Shown here: one piece after another, positions 1 to 12,204 of the stretch | Numbering within the stretch: the first letter of the stretch is position 1 | Layout of the letters: the number at the start of each line of letters is the position of its first letter | DNA from: Galbula dea | Taxonomy: Eukaryota; Chordata; Aves; Piciformes; Galbulidae | NCBI GenBank assembly: GCA_013399015.1 | Contig: VWZX01010409.1 | Span: 682,001-746,000, forward strand | DNA: 64,000 nucleotides | Direction of reading: 5' to 3' | Notes under the pieces: model-generated | What the model was told of the DNA's origin: nothing | Seen by the model: the letters and a program-made list of their open reading frames with translations, nothing else | Database searches by the model: none | Program-made: the position numbers and the translations under genes

Positions 1-594
1 ATGCTTGTAAAGGAAAAACACAGCACATTTTGTATTTGCTAACATTAGTATCAATTACCTCAAGGTACAGAGGAGGCGAGTTGTCCATCCACACATAGCA
101 ATGAATATGAATATACTGATAGCAACAGAGAAATGAAAACCAGCTCTATTGTAACATGATTATGAGGCAAGGAGTGCATGAGAGTTCAAAAGCACTCAAA
201 TAACTCAGCATTCAATCAAAGAGCAGTCCTCTTTCAAAACAGTCACATGGTGTGGCCCTGCCATTATCAGTACTTCTTGAATAGCAGCCCTAGGAAGGAA
301 GCAACTAAACACTAAGACCTTCACTAATCTGTGGAGATCAAGTCAGAAATGTAAACAAAATTCAACTATTCTGTGTTTTTAATGCTTTGCTCATACCTAA
401 GCACTGAATCTCATACACAGTGACTAGTACTGTTGATATTCTCAGGTCTGCATTGCAGGTCTTATCAACTTGGGATTTACCAGCTTTCTCCTTTAGCTGT
501 GTCACAAGAACAGCTCACATGTTTTTCTCCAACATATTTGCTCTGTTGATCTTTTTCTCCCAGTAAGCTCTTGAGTTATTTGACACAGTCCTAC
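1..594 (-). other. DOCK3: DOCK3 intron 9, 5' part
   Basis: Begins with the GT donor at 594 and runs off the left edge. I see no further exon, repeat or RNA gene in it. Confidence 0.85.
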
Positions 595-749
595 CTGATC
601 TGCTTGCCTTCTCGAACATCATACAAGGAAAAAAAGACATCTGTGTCTTCTCCAATGGTATTGTAGGTGAAGCTTTTCAAACTGAGGAAGAAGTGATGAG
701 GCACTGGCATACGGCAAGCTTCCCCGTGCCGCTGACGAATGGTATCCAC
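595..749 (-). CDS. DOCK3: DOCK3 coding exon 9
   Basis: A 155-base exon encodes VDTIRQRHGEACRMPVPHHF, FLSLKSFTYNTIGEDTDVFF and SLYDVREGKQI, then AG of a split Ser, about residues 198-248. The open frame extends further upstream as MEEGEQNLSENDQ..., but that part is intron: the AATCAG acceptor sits directly before the VDT codons. The donor is ATCAG|GTAGG. The NTIGED...FFSLYD block is conserved in DOCK3 and DOCK4. The variable opening (TIRQ here, TMRP in mammals as recalled) is the least conserved part of the N-terminus in this window. The next exon, expected to start with ERFLVRLN, is not in the remaining 594 bases. Confidence 0.96.
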
Positions 750-2208
750 CTGATTAAAAACAGGGAAAGAGACATGACCAACTTGATCATTTTCACTGAG
801 ATTCTGCTCTCCTTCCTCCATTAAGTAAAAGCTTCATCTCAAACATATTCTCCCTTAAGAGATACATGCCAGTTTGTTTTCTTCTATTTTTTTTCAACCA
901 TGGTAACCATGTAAATATGAGATACATGGTTTATGCATTTGAAACCTATTTTAATCAAATAAACCAAGCCAATCCTCCTTCTGTAGGGAATGGCTACAAG
1001 CTGAAGGAGGGGAAATTTAGGCTGGAGATTAGAAGGGGGTTCTTTACCCAAAGGGTGGTGAGGCATTGGAACAGGTTGCCCAGAGAGGTTGTGGAGGTTC
1101 CATCCCTGGCAGTGTTTAAGGCCAGGCTGGATGTGGCCCTGGATGACCTGGTCTAGTGCATGTGGCATCCCTGCCCATGGCAGGGGGGTTGGAACTAGAT
1201 GATCTTTAAGGTCCCTCCCAACCTCAGCCATTCTATGATTCTATGATTCATACACTGTCTTGATTCTGGTACTGAACATAAACTACAGTAAGATGGTGCT
1301 AGGGTGGTTCTTGATGGCTTCCATTTAAAGCAGATGGACTTCAAAGCATTTTTAAGACTAACATTTGTTCTTTCTTTTCAGCAGTTGCAATTCACTGATG
1401 GAGGTCATTTAGATTCAGGCTAATATGCCCTGCAGCTAAAACAAAAAGAAATCTTAAGGAAGGTTGGTAACATGAGCACCCAGTAAAGTCAAAGGGCAGA
1501 AAGGTTTACTTTGTGACTCAGTGTATCAAGACCTGTTTACAACAGGGAAAACTGGAGTGGAAAAAAATAAGTATAATTGGAAATGAAATGATTCTTTAAT
1601 TTTTCTAACCCTTTATATCCATTATATGCTGATCTTAATAAAGAGGTTGCATGAATATCCCAAGCTCACCAGGCTAGTCTCCTCTAAATGCACAGACAGG
1701 CATATACTAACAAAGAAACTCTTAGCATTTTCAGACTTTCAGCTGAGAGTTGAACTAGCTTTAAAAATAGAGCTTAAAATGAATTTTGTTCTGGTTTTTA
1801 AATTAAATCTAAGTAAATCCTCATCTGTTAAAGACAGGTACCTGTGGAAGCACAGTTCCCCTGGAAAGATTAGACCCAGATTCGTGGACCAGGAAAGGAT
1901 TACATTACTACAGAAAGGGTATGTGAAAGAGAAGCCTACTAAGCCATGTGTTAGCAGGTGGAAAGAAAACTCACACAGGCAGGCTGAGGTTTCTGCTATT
2001 ATTACAGAAGTTATCTTTTAAGAACAGCATTTAGAGCTAAGGAAAAGAGGCCTAACTAGAAGCTGAAGAAGGACCTTAGTTAATTACCTGGGCAATCATC
2101 TGAGGAAGTGTTCTCTGGGTAAAGACTTACCAGTAATCTCCAACATAACTTTGCATATGCTACCAAAGACTTAAAGACATTAAAAATTCATATGAAGATT
2201 ATGTTTAC
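750..2208 (-). other. DOCK3: DOCK3 intron 8
   Basis: An intron of 1,459 bases between the 42-base exon and exon 9. It holds one CR1 3' end in antisense orientation at about 1000-1249, ending about 250 bases before the exon 9 acceptor. The rest is AT-rich without a recognisable element. Open frames at 866-1156 and 1626-2021 have no coding resemblance. Confidence 0.85.
1000..1249 (+). mobile_element. CR1 LINE 3' end
   Basis: A classic avian CR1 3' terminus. It includes the GAGATTAGAAGGGGGTTCTT segment, the AACAGGTTGCCCAGAGAGG segment, the GGTTGGAACTAGATGATC segment and the ending ATTCTATG repeated about two and a half times. It is truncated at its 5' side, as most CR1 copies are. It inserted antisense to DOCK3 in intron 8. 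Divergence looks moderate to low. Confidence 0.95.
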
Positions 2209-2250
2209 CTGTGATGTGCTCTGCTGGACACTGTGTCTACTTGACAAATG
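2209..2250 (-). CDS. DOCK3: DOCK3 coding exon 8 (42-base in-frame exon)
   Basis: A very short exon of exactly 14 codons encodes HLSSRHSVQQSTSQ. The mammalian segment as I recall it is HLSSRQSVQQSTSQ, so one residue differs. The acceptor is CTCCACAG and the donor is CAG|GTAAAC. Both boundaries fall between codons (phase 0), so inclusion or skipping keeps the frame. The residues are Ser/Gln-rich and lie in the linker before the segment with the CRMPVPHHFFLSLK motif. The acceptor's pyrimidine tract is interrupted by purines, which is compatible with regulated inclusion; no splicing data can be read from the sequence. Confidence 0.92.
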
Positions 2251-3924
2251 CTGTGGAGATACAAAAGGTAAAATTTAAACCTTTTTGAAAGTAAGAAATA
2301 TATACATTATATCTGTGTAGCATGAGAAGTGCAATTTTTAAATATGACTGTTTAAAGACTATTGCCAACTTTTCACAGCCTTTTTTCACAGTATGTCATC
2401 ACTCACAAGACCACTAGTTTTCCTAAAGGCTTCTCTCAGCTAAGCCATTTCTTAGCCTAACTACTTGAATTTCCAGGTGGTATTTACTTTAGCTTTTAAT
2501 GTAGGTGGCTTTCACAAGCTAGACAGGATTTCTTTTTGGAAAGTCCATCACCTTATACTGCATAATCTCAGTGCTCTCTTGCTAAATGAGAGGATAACTC
2601 ACCACTAACCCTCAAACACTCTATCACCTGTGAAAAGGTGCATTTGTTAAAAACCACAGGCATCTAGAAAGAGGGATGGATTGTAGGCTTGGTTTAAACT
2701 TTTTTTGCTCTGATCAGAAACTGAAATCCTGATAAATGGTCTTCTAGAGTTTCAACTGGACAACACCTGTAGAGAAGCATCAGTATAAAGAGCTACATCT
2801 CTGAAATGGAACTCAAAAGGATGATCCTGGTTTTAAGCCCTTTATGCTACAAGGAGATGTTATAATCAGAAAATGCACTGCAAGTCTCACTGAACCAATT
2901 TAATCTCTAGAGGGAGATTTAACTACTAATCTAAATTGAAATGGGTTTAGAGAGCTTTAAAACCCATATCATTAATGATTCTGCTATGCCTGTTCTACAC
3001 ATGTTCATCTTAACATTAGCATTTTAAACTGAAATATTAACACTACCACATGTTAATAAATATTCTCCTCATTCACTCACATCTCTATCCTTTTATTACA
3101 TCCCCAACATCTTATTCTGTCCAAATAGACACACACTGTAGCTGGACCAGCACTATCTGCTGATAACCCTGTAGCTTCAAAAGAGGTGAAAGTAAAAGCT
3201 AGTCCACAAAATATACTCTCCAATACTTTTTCCATATTATGTCACTGTTTTTAAAACAGCAAATAAGACTTTTTCCCACAGGAGAGATAATCTTTATAAT
3301 GAAAGTAAATCAAGAAGATATTAAATTAAATGGCATATTTTGACATCTATTTACAGTGACAGTTATAAAAATGTCCCCTTTCACACTGTCAGCAGAAGAA
3401 ATAATTACCACCAGCTCCACTGTTTGTCTGACTGCTGCACTGTCTTCTCAAAGCTACAGCCCTCCAAGTTTAGGTGGCTGAGTCTATTTAATCTTTCTGT
3501 CACCTGCAAGCACTCAGAACCAGTTAGCATGGAAAAAGACCAGTTATTGAAGCTGCTTAAGGTATCCTGGCTTTTTTTGGCTAAAATTCACGTTTAAATC
3601 TGAGTAAGGAAGTTGGAGACAAACTCATGCAACAAATATACATGAGAGGTGGTCAGAAGAGCTACAGTTTCCTCAGCAAACACAGGTGCTTACAGAGTGC
3701 ACATTCAGGTAAACCTGTAAGACTAAGTTGACTAACTCCCTGCTTTCACTCTTCAGGACCACACTATTACAATACAGAGCCACTGACTGAGTTCATTTTA
3801 CATACCCTTGCTGGGCAAGTGCTCAAAAGTGTATGTCCTCTCTTTGAAGCTATTTTTGCGTACAAAATTGGCCAACGTGAGTAAATCATGCTCAATCAAC
3901 CCAATGACCCTCTAGGGTAAAACA

Positions 3925-4020
3925 ATCAGATCTACAGGTGAGGGAAGTCTAGTGGCTGTTGTCTATCTTGAGTTCAGCAAGGCCTTCACAACACACAAAA
4001 AAGATCACAAAGAGACTTCA
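3925..4020 (+). mobile_element. CR1 reverse-transcriptase fragment (ancient)
   Basis: Forward-strand translation gives LVAVVYLEFSKAFTT, matching the CR1/LINE reverse-transcriptase motif usually read as VVYLDFSKAFDT. It is a short decayed internal piece; similarity may extend on both sides. No intact frame remains. Confidence 0.7.
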
Positions 4021-5714
4021 TGAGTTTCCTACACAGTTTCTGTCCAGGTTTCCTTTTCCAGCAGAGTTCTGGGCAATTGGAAGTCTCTATTTTCAAGCCT
4101 TATAACCACTAATTCTTATCAATACCATTGTGCATTGAATAAACAATTATGAGGCAATGGCAGCATTCATTTGAAACCTGTCTATTTATTAGGAACTCCA
4201 GCAAACTAAAAGTATTTTTCTTAGACAGGAAGAAATGGCTAAGATCTAGCAGTAACAGACAACAGCTGTGCCTTCCATGCACCTCAAACTCACCCTGAAG
4301 ACACATACACCAATCAATAAACTGATAAAAAAGCAAAACATATTTATCCACCAGGCTTAAACATTACTAACTTTTGCAAATGCCTCCAGAAATTTGTGTC
4401 TTGTAACCCTCTCTCTCTCTCAAAAGGGCTATCCCCAGTGCTTCAGACGTTCTGCAGGTCTTGTGTGGCTAAATGGCAGCTTCAATCTAGTGGCAGCACT
4501 GAGCTCTGTGGCAGAATCTGGCCAACAGATTTTCTGACTATTTCAGAAATAAGGTAGATTTTAAAAAGAGTTCCATCACATCAGTTAAAAATCACAAACA
4601 CTGTCCTAAGGAACGGGCAATCTGGTTTCCTTCAGCAGTAAAAGAACCATTTCTGACACATGCTGCATATCCTGAAGCCACTAGTATTTAGCTTCATAAT
4701 GAGCAACCTGGAGAAACAGGATGTACAAGGTCTCAAAGCACAACACTTCTGACAAAGAGATGAATACAATAGCCACAAATTCATACAGCAATGAAAAATG
4801 AGAGCTAGAAAAGACCCTCAAATTCTGAAACCTACCAAGAAAAGTCATGCTGAGTTTAATGACTCTGTAGAAAATGCCTGAATTTGTTGTCACAGACAGG
4901 AGAGTCTAATGTGTCACCTCATCCCTTGCTCTGCTAATACAAGCCTGTTTTCTATGGTACATTTAACATTCTACAATCCTGCAAATATGAGGAAGTAATT
5001 GGGGCTCTCACAACTATTCCCACAAGATTATTTTACAACATAAAACCTCACTGCTTATTTGAGAATCCATTAAGTATTTTGCAGGAGTAAGGAAGATTCT
5101 CACCCCGGGTTTTTGTTAAATAATAAAACCAGAAACAAAGCCACATAAACCGCCCCCCTAAAACAACATAACCCCACCAATACTTACCTCCTTCCATTTC
5201 TGCCAAATAGGTAAAAAAATAACATTTTTTTAGCTGCTGTGGTTCCTGAAACTGCCTTCTGACTATGACTTAGATTTGATCAGACAGCACTGTCATCTTG
5301 AATCTACAAACTAAAGCAACAGCGTAGTGTGAACTGACTAATGGTCGTGTCTTGATACCAGCACTGATCTGAGCAGCAAACTGTGCTGTAGACATTTTCT
5401 CCAGGACTAAGATGGGTGATATAGTCAGACTGCTCTGATAATTAAACATTATCTATTTGCTGTACTGCAAGCATTCAAAATTTAAAAAAAATAAGCTTCA
5501 GAATCAAACACAGAGTAATCAGGCAACCCTGTTAGCATTTTATCTTGCATTCTCTGAGTCATTACTGAGTGGATTTTTTACTGAGTTATTTCTATGCTCA
5601 ATTTGAAGGAAAACTGCTGTAATAGCACCAAACTCCTCAGACTATGGCAGATCAGGAACAAACATTAAAAATGAGCACTACAGAGTGATGTACTCCAATA
5701 TTCCTTATGTAACA

Positions 5715-5752
5715 AATCAAGAAGATATGGAAGAGTAAAGAATAAAAACTCT
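5715..5752 (+). repeat. Dispersed short repeat, copy A
   Basis: Starts AATCAAGAAGATATGGAAGA. It matches the copy at 6399 over 38 bases with four mismatches. Both are in intron 7. Confidence 0.75.
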
Positions 5753-6398
5753 TCTTTCCATGACATTCACTGTCATATGGTGCAAACAGTGCAAATCAAC
5801 AACAGCATAGAGCCTCTTTAAAAACATGCCTTTGTCTTAGGGAGAAGTACATCTTGCATATCCAAAACCCCCACCTATACATGGACCTACCACTCCCTAA
5901 TTTTAGATAGCTGAAAGCCAAAACCAACAACAGAAGAAATTGTCGTTAAGTGACAGAGACAGGTGATTCTGACATTAAGCAGGATAATGGAGTGGATGAA
6001 GTCTTATTTTCCAGCCTTGTTTTTCTTTAATTCTACAAAGAAGTGAAAAAATATATTGCTAGGTTATTTAATGCTAGTCTATCTATTTTAGCAACAGGAC
6101 CAAAGTTTAGAAGTATTCCCACTAGCTGCACATGATAGATATGCTTTTTTTAAAACTTCTTTTGCGGTTTCTGAAACAATAGATTATAAAACCAAGAAAA
6201 TTATTGGAAGAAACAACATTCAGAGTTACTTTCTCCAGTTTTCATACCATGTCATTTTGTAAAGTGAAATTAAAATGACTGTAAGCCATTTCTGAAATAG
6301 AGCTGATTCGTTCTTACTAAACTCAGGGTACTAGAGACACTGGCTGTTCTGGTGGTTAGGATGCAAAAGACAAGACATTCAGCTTATGACGCTATTCT

Positions 6399-6436
6399 AA
6401 TCAAGAAGATATGCAAGACTAAAAAATAAAACCTCT
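6399..6436 (+). repeat. Dispersed short repeat, copy B
   Basis: Starts AATCAAGAAGATATGCAAGA. It lies 49-86 bases downstream (sense direction) of the exon 7 donor. A 14-base partial third copy is at 3308. Confidence 0.75.
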
Positions 6437-6484
6437 GTCCTTCCCAAAGCAAAAATACAGAGGAATCTCCCCCAGATTTCTTAC

Positions 6485-6569
6485 CATCTTATAAAGATCT
6501 GAAACACTGATCTGATCTGAATCCACAACTTCAAAGTCCTTTCGAGGAACTAAATCTAGGCCCAAATGT
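6485..6569 (-). CDS. DOCK3: DOCK3 coding exon 7
   Basis: An 85-base exon completes the split Glu and encodes HLGLDLVPRKDFEVVDSDQI then SVSDLYKM, about residues 156-183. It appears identical to mammalian DOCK3 as recalled. LGLDLVPR is the family hallmark that follows the helical region, and the acidic stretch after it links towards DHR1. The acceptor is TTTGCAG and the donor is ATG|GTAAG. It is too short and split to show as a standalone open reading frame. Confidence 0.96.
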
Positions 6570-9500
6570 CTGCAAACAGAGAAGAAAGGAACAAGGGTAA
6601 GTATAATACATTAGAGTGTTCACTATTACCTACTACATGTGCTTATTACTCAAGGGAAAAGACACAAAATACTGAACTCTTTAAGGTTTTGTGCAATTAT
6701 TAATCATTAGACAGATAATGCTTCTAAATAAAGTGAAATGCAAATATCAAACCAAAAACCACTATCAACTTTTTATCAACTTCCTTCAGTGGAGCTGTAG
6801 CAACCAATACTCATGTAAGTTTTTGGCCAGTATGCTAGTACAGCATCCAGAACAAGTTAATTTCATACACAGGAACGTAGTAGGCAAATAAAGTTAGTAC
6901 TCTGGTGTCTGCTGCAGTATTTGAGTAGGTTTCTTCACTACATAATGAAAAAGTTCCATTAGTAACCCTGTTCAGATGCGCAAACAGACACTGCACCTTG
7001 GGAAGCTGCTTTGACATTCCTGGTGTTCGTGCAACTAAACCTCCAGCTTTAACAGTAGATAAACAGAGCAAGTTTCTATAATAAGCAGAAGCTGCCATCT
7101 CAACAAGAAAATTTAGCCATACTTGTCACACACACATACAAACCCCTTTTAATTACTCTGACCTGAATATTTTGGCTCAAATTTTGGCTCTATTTTTTTT
7201 AAAGTATACCAGTGCAGAGAAGGTGACTGGTGAAGAAATCCTGCAGAGAAGAAGGCAGCTCAGGTCACAGCTGTATGTGAGCAGTAGACAGAAGGTATTT
7301 TGCATTCAGACTAATAAATGAATAATTAACAATTATTCAGTAACTGCAGACTGCAGAACAAGACAACCTAAAAGGTGTCAAAAGACAACTCTGTAGATCA
7401 TCAAGCTCTGAGGCACAAAAAGTTCCAAGAACTACAATAAAAAGCTACTCTAAACACATACATTAGGAGTAAAATCAAAAAGAAAAAGCAACCTGCTTTC
7501 ATCTTACCTAACTTTGATAGTTCATTTACAGGTATTTCATACTGGAATTTGTAATAGTCTTACAGAAAAAAAAATTCAGAAGAGATTCCCTCATGAACTA
7601 CTTTTGCACTGGTTTTGTCACTAAATATAAAAGAAAATCAGAAGTCAATTTAGTTTTGTAAGCAGAGTGTGAAACATTCTGCACAGGCTTGTTCCTGATG
7701 GGAAATGAAAAATTGTTTGAAAAAACCTCTCAAATACCACTGAATAATTGCATGGTGCAATAAACAGAAGCCTACAGGCAATAAAGTGTCTCTTTCCAAG
7801 CAATTAATTTAAAACATCAGCAAGGAAAAAACAGTGGTTTGTATGAAGCCCAGTTACCTGCGCTGATCACTCTATTCTTAATCACTTCCATAAGTTACCC
7901 AATTCCCTAATTATTTTTGAAACTTCACTTAGTCAGGTTTTCCTTCTTTAATTATAACCTTAAACTATTCCATCTTAAAAATACAGCTCAGCCCTGGTCC
8001 ATTTGCTGGCAAACAACTGTTATGCAGAACTATAATTGCAATGGCAATAGATGAAAATACTGTATTGACAGACTGGAATTTCCACATTCTGAGTTCTTTG
8101 CCAAAATCAATTATATTCTCAATGGTAAAAGGAACAATTTTCCTTCTTCAATGCAGCTTTCATGCCAAATACCAATTTCTAAACTCTAAGGCTAAATTGT
8201 GAAAGTGCTGTTTTGGTTAAACACTTTGTTTTGGTTAAAGCTATCCAGCAGAAGTCAGCTTTGGCCCAAGACCAGTTTCTGAAAACTGCAGCTGCAAAGA
8301 TGAAAATTACTTTATCTGTTTACTAAATGTAGAAGAGTAAAATGAGAATGCACTGGGGAATCCTTACCTGCAGCTGCCAGCTGAGCCTACTTAGAATAAA
8401 GTTCAAAAAGGTGAAGAAAAAGAAAACTGGTAACAGATAAATCTATTACTATGCAAAGAGTCTACTTCAAAGTTTGTTAAAACAAGTTAATGCTCATCAT
8501 ATTGACTGCCAGAAGTTTCCCTGACTCTGAGTATAAACCACCTCCCAAACACCCTTTCATTCACATGTGTACACACACTTATCCCCTAAAATTCATAAAG
8601 GAATTTCTCCTCTACATACAGATATTAACAAATGATTCCCTAGCAACATTATCAAAACCACTTGTAAGTGCATGACAGTTCCGATGCAGCTCCAAAGCAA
8701 ATCATAGCCTGGTATTGTTCTATTCTCAGCATTACAACTCTCTAGAGAACTGAGGTCAAACAGTGGCTGGACTCATTACTCAACACATGACAAAGATATT
8801 ATCTTCTACCTAATATTATGTTCAACACACTGCAGTAGCACCCCTGTGAAACTTATCTGATATCCTATTTTTAGTTAAATCCCTTAACACCATGGATTTC
8901 CAGCCCAGAAAATTCTCATTCTCTAATCCTGCACAATACTTGCTCCCATCAAATAGAGGTGTCTTTTGCTTTAGTGCTAGCATGCTGTCATTTATTGTGC
9001 AGGTGGAAGTTCAGGTTTATGCATTTAATTTGTATCAGTTATTGTTTGTCCATGATGGACTGACAACATGCTGCTCAAAATGGCAGTAAGAGTCAGTGGC
9101 ACAATTTCACTCTCTATTACCAAATGCTGGGGGAATAGAAGAGAACCAGCTGCCAAGCAGTACTTCTTCAAAACATAGCATGCATAAAAATTAGATAATG
9201 TGATGGTTTTTTTATTTGACAGTTCCCCTCTCCACAATACCTTCTTTCACAAGCAAATTCATGTGCTTTTTTATTTGGCTTTAACACTGAACTGCCTTTC
9301 AAAAATATTTCCCAAGTACACCTCCATCACATCCCCAAGTCTCAATTACCTCTTGATAGCCCAGTCCTTGGGATGACTCCAACTGACATTTAGCTATTCC
9401 TCCTCTTTTACAGAGAATGCTTTAGAATTTTCCTTTCTTTGGAAAAATAGTAATTAAAAAAAAAGAAATTCCACCATTCTAAACCTTCAGATAGTTTTAC

Positions 9501-10375
9501 TCAAGCAATATGTAGATAAGCCAACAGACAAAAAATATTAGCAGTTTTAATACTGAAAGGTTTCAAAACAACACGGTTTTAATGCTAATTTGGACGACTA
9601 AGCCTAACTTCTAATATTATCATTTATTTTTAATATAAATGCTGATATGCCATCTAGAATTCATAAAACCACAAGTCATAACAACTCCTCCTAGAAGAAA
9701 CTTGCAGAAATGTCATTTGACAAAAAAAAGTCTAAGTTGCACAGCATCTTTAAATGCACAGTTTTGAAGAACAGAGAACTCATCACATCTCTAGAGTGTA
9801 CAAGATCTCATCCTGTTTTGCTCCAAAAGCATCCACTTTATCTTGACTCTTTTCAGCATTAATTTTGCAGCCACTTTTCCCTGTGTTCCTTCTCTCACTA
9901 TATCAAAGCCTTATTTAATTTCATTTATATTTCTCTTACACAAAGACATTCCTAAAAGTGGTGAAGGGAAAGAAAATGATCCTGACATCAACAAAAAACC
10001 ATGGAAAATTAAATATATGAAAAATACATTTGTGAGAATTAGACTGTGCTAATACAAATCAATAATTGTCTTTCACCACTGATCAGTAGTTTGTATACAA
10101 AGAAACTGCAGGGGCTGTAATCTATAGAGAAATTAGTAAAGCACTGATGTAATGCTACACAGGAAACTATTTCTTAAAATGAATATGATGAAATGAAGTA
10201 AGTAATCTTAGTAAGGAATTGATTCAAGGGAGTGGCAACAAATACCTCCCAGTATGGAAGCAGCAGACTACAGAGAGATAACATGAAGATTTTCCTCAAA
10301 AACTGACATCCAAGAGAGTTCCTAACAGTTTTAATCCCTATTCAATTATAACTACAAGTATACTCAGTGGGGGGG

Positions 10376-10413
10376 NNNNNNNNNNNNNNNNNNNNNNNNN
10401 NNNNNNNNNNNNN
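10376..10413. other. Assembly gap (38 N) inside a poly-G tract
   Basis: The Ns are preceded by seven Gs and followed by G8-A-G7. The real sequence is probably a longer G-rich tract that failed to sequence or assemble. Confidence 0.98.
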
Positions 10414-10499
10414 GGGGGGGGAGGGGGGGAAACATATTTAGACAGAAATGGCAACTATTTGTTCTGCAACCTTCCTAAAGGCATTTCTTTTTTATACCC

Positions 10500-10740
10500 A
10501 GCACAGTTGGAAAGGACCTTCAAGATCAAGTCCAACCAACAGCCCTACACTACTGTTATCCCTAAAATTCTTCCCATTTCATTATGCTTGCTTAAATCAT
10601 TCACTGCTATTTTGATTCCCTTTGATGCAGCAATGACAGCTACTGTAGGAAGAACTTCTTCCGTTCTCAAACTGATTTCCAGACATGTACATGATTTCCT
10701 CCTATGTACATTTAATACTTAGCTCCAAATGCCTTTTACA
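10500..10740 (-). mobile_element. Degenerate CR1 3' fragment
   Basis: Read on the plus strand it begins AGTTGGAAAGGACCTTCAAG then ATCAAGTCCAACCA, the complement of the CR1 3' end. More decayed sequence follows that keeps the expected order of CR1 landmarks only loosely. The outer limits are uncertain. Confidence 0.65.
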
Positions 10741-12043
10741 AACTTCAAACTAAATGTTACAACACTACCAGCAAGTAATTACTACTCCTTCTATGTCAAG
10801 AAAAACATAAGAGGGGTAAGGCTCCCAAGGTCCAAAAATAATCTTCTAAGGATGTGAGCACTGAAATTTAGGACTTTTGAGTTTTAAGACTTTGCTCACT
10901 GATCAGACTATTTCTTCTCCAGTGTCACACAGTAGCAGTTAGCAGGTACTAACATTGCAACGGCCACTGACTTTCTGACTGCAGTTCTGAGCTAGGACAA
11001 AGACCATGGCTTTAAAGCAGTGTTTCATTTTATTTGTATGACAGTCTAGATGATTTATTTCTAATATTAGCTCTCAATTTTCTGTTTAAACATTAATTTG
11101 TAACTTTTGGCTATCTGTGGATCTTTCTGTAGAGAATTTATTGCAACTCTTTGGAAGATTTCTTTTAATGTAATGATTTTAGTAACATTTTATGTGAAAA
11201 AGAATAACCTTTGACTAAAAAGTGACATAAGCCTACAAACTCATCTTGTTTATGGCTTTTATCTGTCCAAAATCTCAAAGTATTGGTGGCTCCCTCTCCT
11301 CTGCTTTATCTCTGAGCCTAACCATAGAGGATCTAGCCTACATTTGTAGGGAAGGAAGCATCTTCCCTTAGTATAAAAAGGAAAGTGATTGTGCTCAGAA
11401 ATTTGGATCTTCTCTATTAATCTCCTGACAGCTACAATATTAATCTGAAGGAATCAATCCTGAAGATCATTTAAGAGGACCTCTGATTTTTACATTAAAT
11501 TACTTGGATGAAATCTTCACCTGCCCTTCTGACAAATAAGGCGTACATATACTCCCGCAATTAATTTTCTCACTCTGCATACATGCCACACGTTAGATGT
11601 CTAAGTTTACCTGTTACTTGAAAGCTACTTCGTCATGGAATATCTCCTGATAGATTGCACTACCTTGAATAATTCCATAGCTGCTCAAATTACATATATT
11701 TAAAGCTTCTCAGTTAAGCTTAATGCATGTTAATAACAGTAATTTTTTAGTTACAAATCTCAAGTATGACAGGATAAGCAATAAACATCACTACATCATT
11801 TGAGATTTGAGAAAAAGCCTACTAATAAGCAAGCAGCTCATTTTTTAAGTAATAGTAGAAGAACTATGTAATGAACTCATGGCAAAAAGTTGTATCTGAT
11901 TCCCAAGTAATCAAATGTTCTACCTGTGTACAAATGCTTTTGGAAGGAAAAAGTGGTTGGTGGTGTTTGGTTGGTTTTGTTTTTAATAAAAGCTATTTAA
12001 AAATAATGAGAACAAAGAGTACCCAGGTGGTACCTGTACTTAC

Positions 12044-12192
12044 TCATTGCCCCAGTCCAGCCTCACTGTGAGGTGTCTCTTGACCTCTCGCACCTGATCC
12101 TGTGTCAAGTGACCTGACAGCAGCTGTCTACGTAGGTCAATGAGCTCATTCATCACATGCCGCAGTTTGTAGAAAAGATCTACCTTATGTTT
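12044..12192 (-). CDS. DOCK3: DOCK3 coding exon 6 (DOCK N-terminal region)
   Basis: A 149-base exon encodes about residues 106-154, including KHKVDLFYKLRHVMNELIDL, RRQLLSGHLTQDQVREVKRH and LTVRLDWGN, ending in GA of a split Glu. It corresponds to the conserved helical stretch (LRRQLLSG.L..D....K...T..LD.GN) found in all DOCK-A and DOCK-B proteins. Only one residue differs from mammalian DOCK3 as I recall it (Ile to Leu). The acceptor is CTTTACAG and the donor is AATGA|GTAAGT. The intron before it is the longest complete intron here, at about 21.9 kb. Immediately upstream in sense orientation is a pyrimidine-rich stretch of about 140 bases. Confidence 0.97.
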
Positions 12193-12204
12193 CTGTAAAG
12201 GTAT

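Larger units (their letters stand above)
2251..6484 (-). other. DOCK3: DOCK3 intron 7
   Basis: An intron of 4,234 bases. It contains an old CR1 reverse-transcriptase fragment near 3925-4020 and a dispersed short repeat (3308, 5715 and 6399, listed separately). Nothing else is recognisable. Confidence 0.85.
6570..12043 (-). other. DOCK3: DOCK3 intron 6
   Basis: An intron of about 5.5 kb. It holds the 38-N gap at 10376-10413 flanked by G runs and a degenerate CR1 fragment at about 10500-10740. The stretch 6570-10350 is AT-rich with no repeat, exon or RNA gene that I can identify. Confidence 0.85.

Noticed and set aside
750..821. Upstream extension of the exon 9 open frame (MEEGEQNLSENDQVGHVSFP)
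   Set aside because: The AATCAG acceptor and phase with exon 8 place the exon start at 749, and the extension has no match in DOCK proteins.
866..1156. 96-codon plus-strand open frame with RRGFFTQRVVRHWNRLPREV
   Set aside because: This is the usual chance translation of the CR1 3' region; the same peptide pattern appears at the CR1 at 24.7 kb.
1228..1249. ATTCTATG repeats as a microsatellite or telomere-like array
   Set aside because: They are the normal 8-base terminal repeats of the CR1 3' end.
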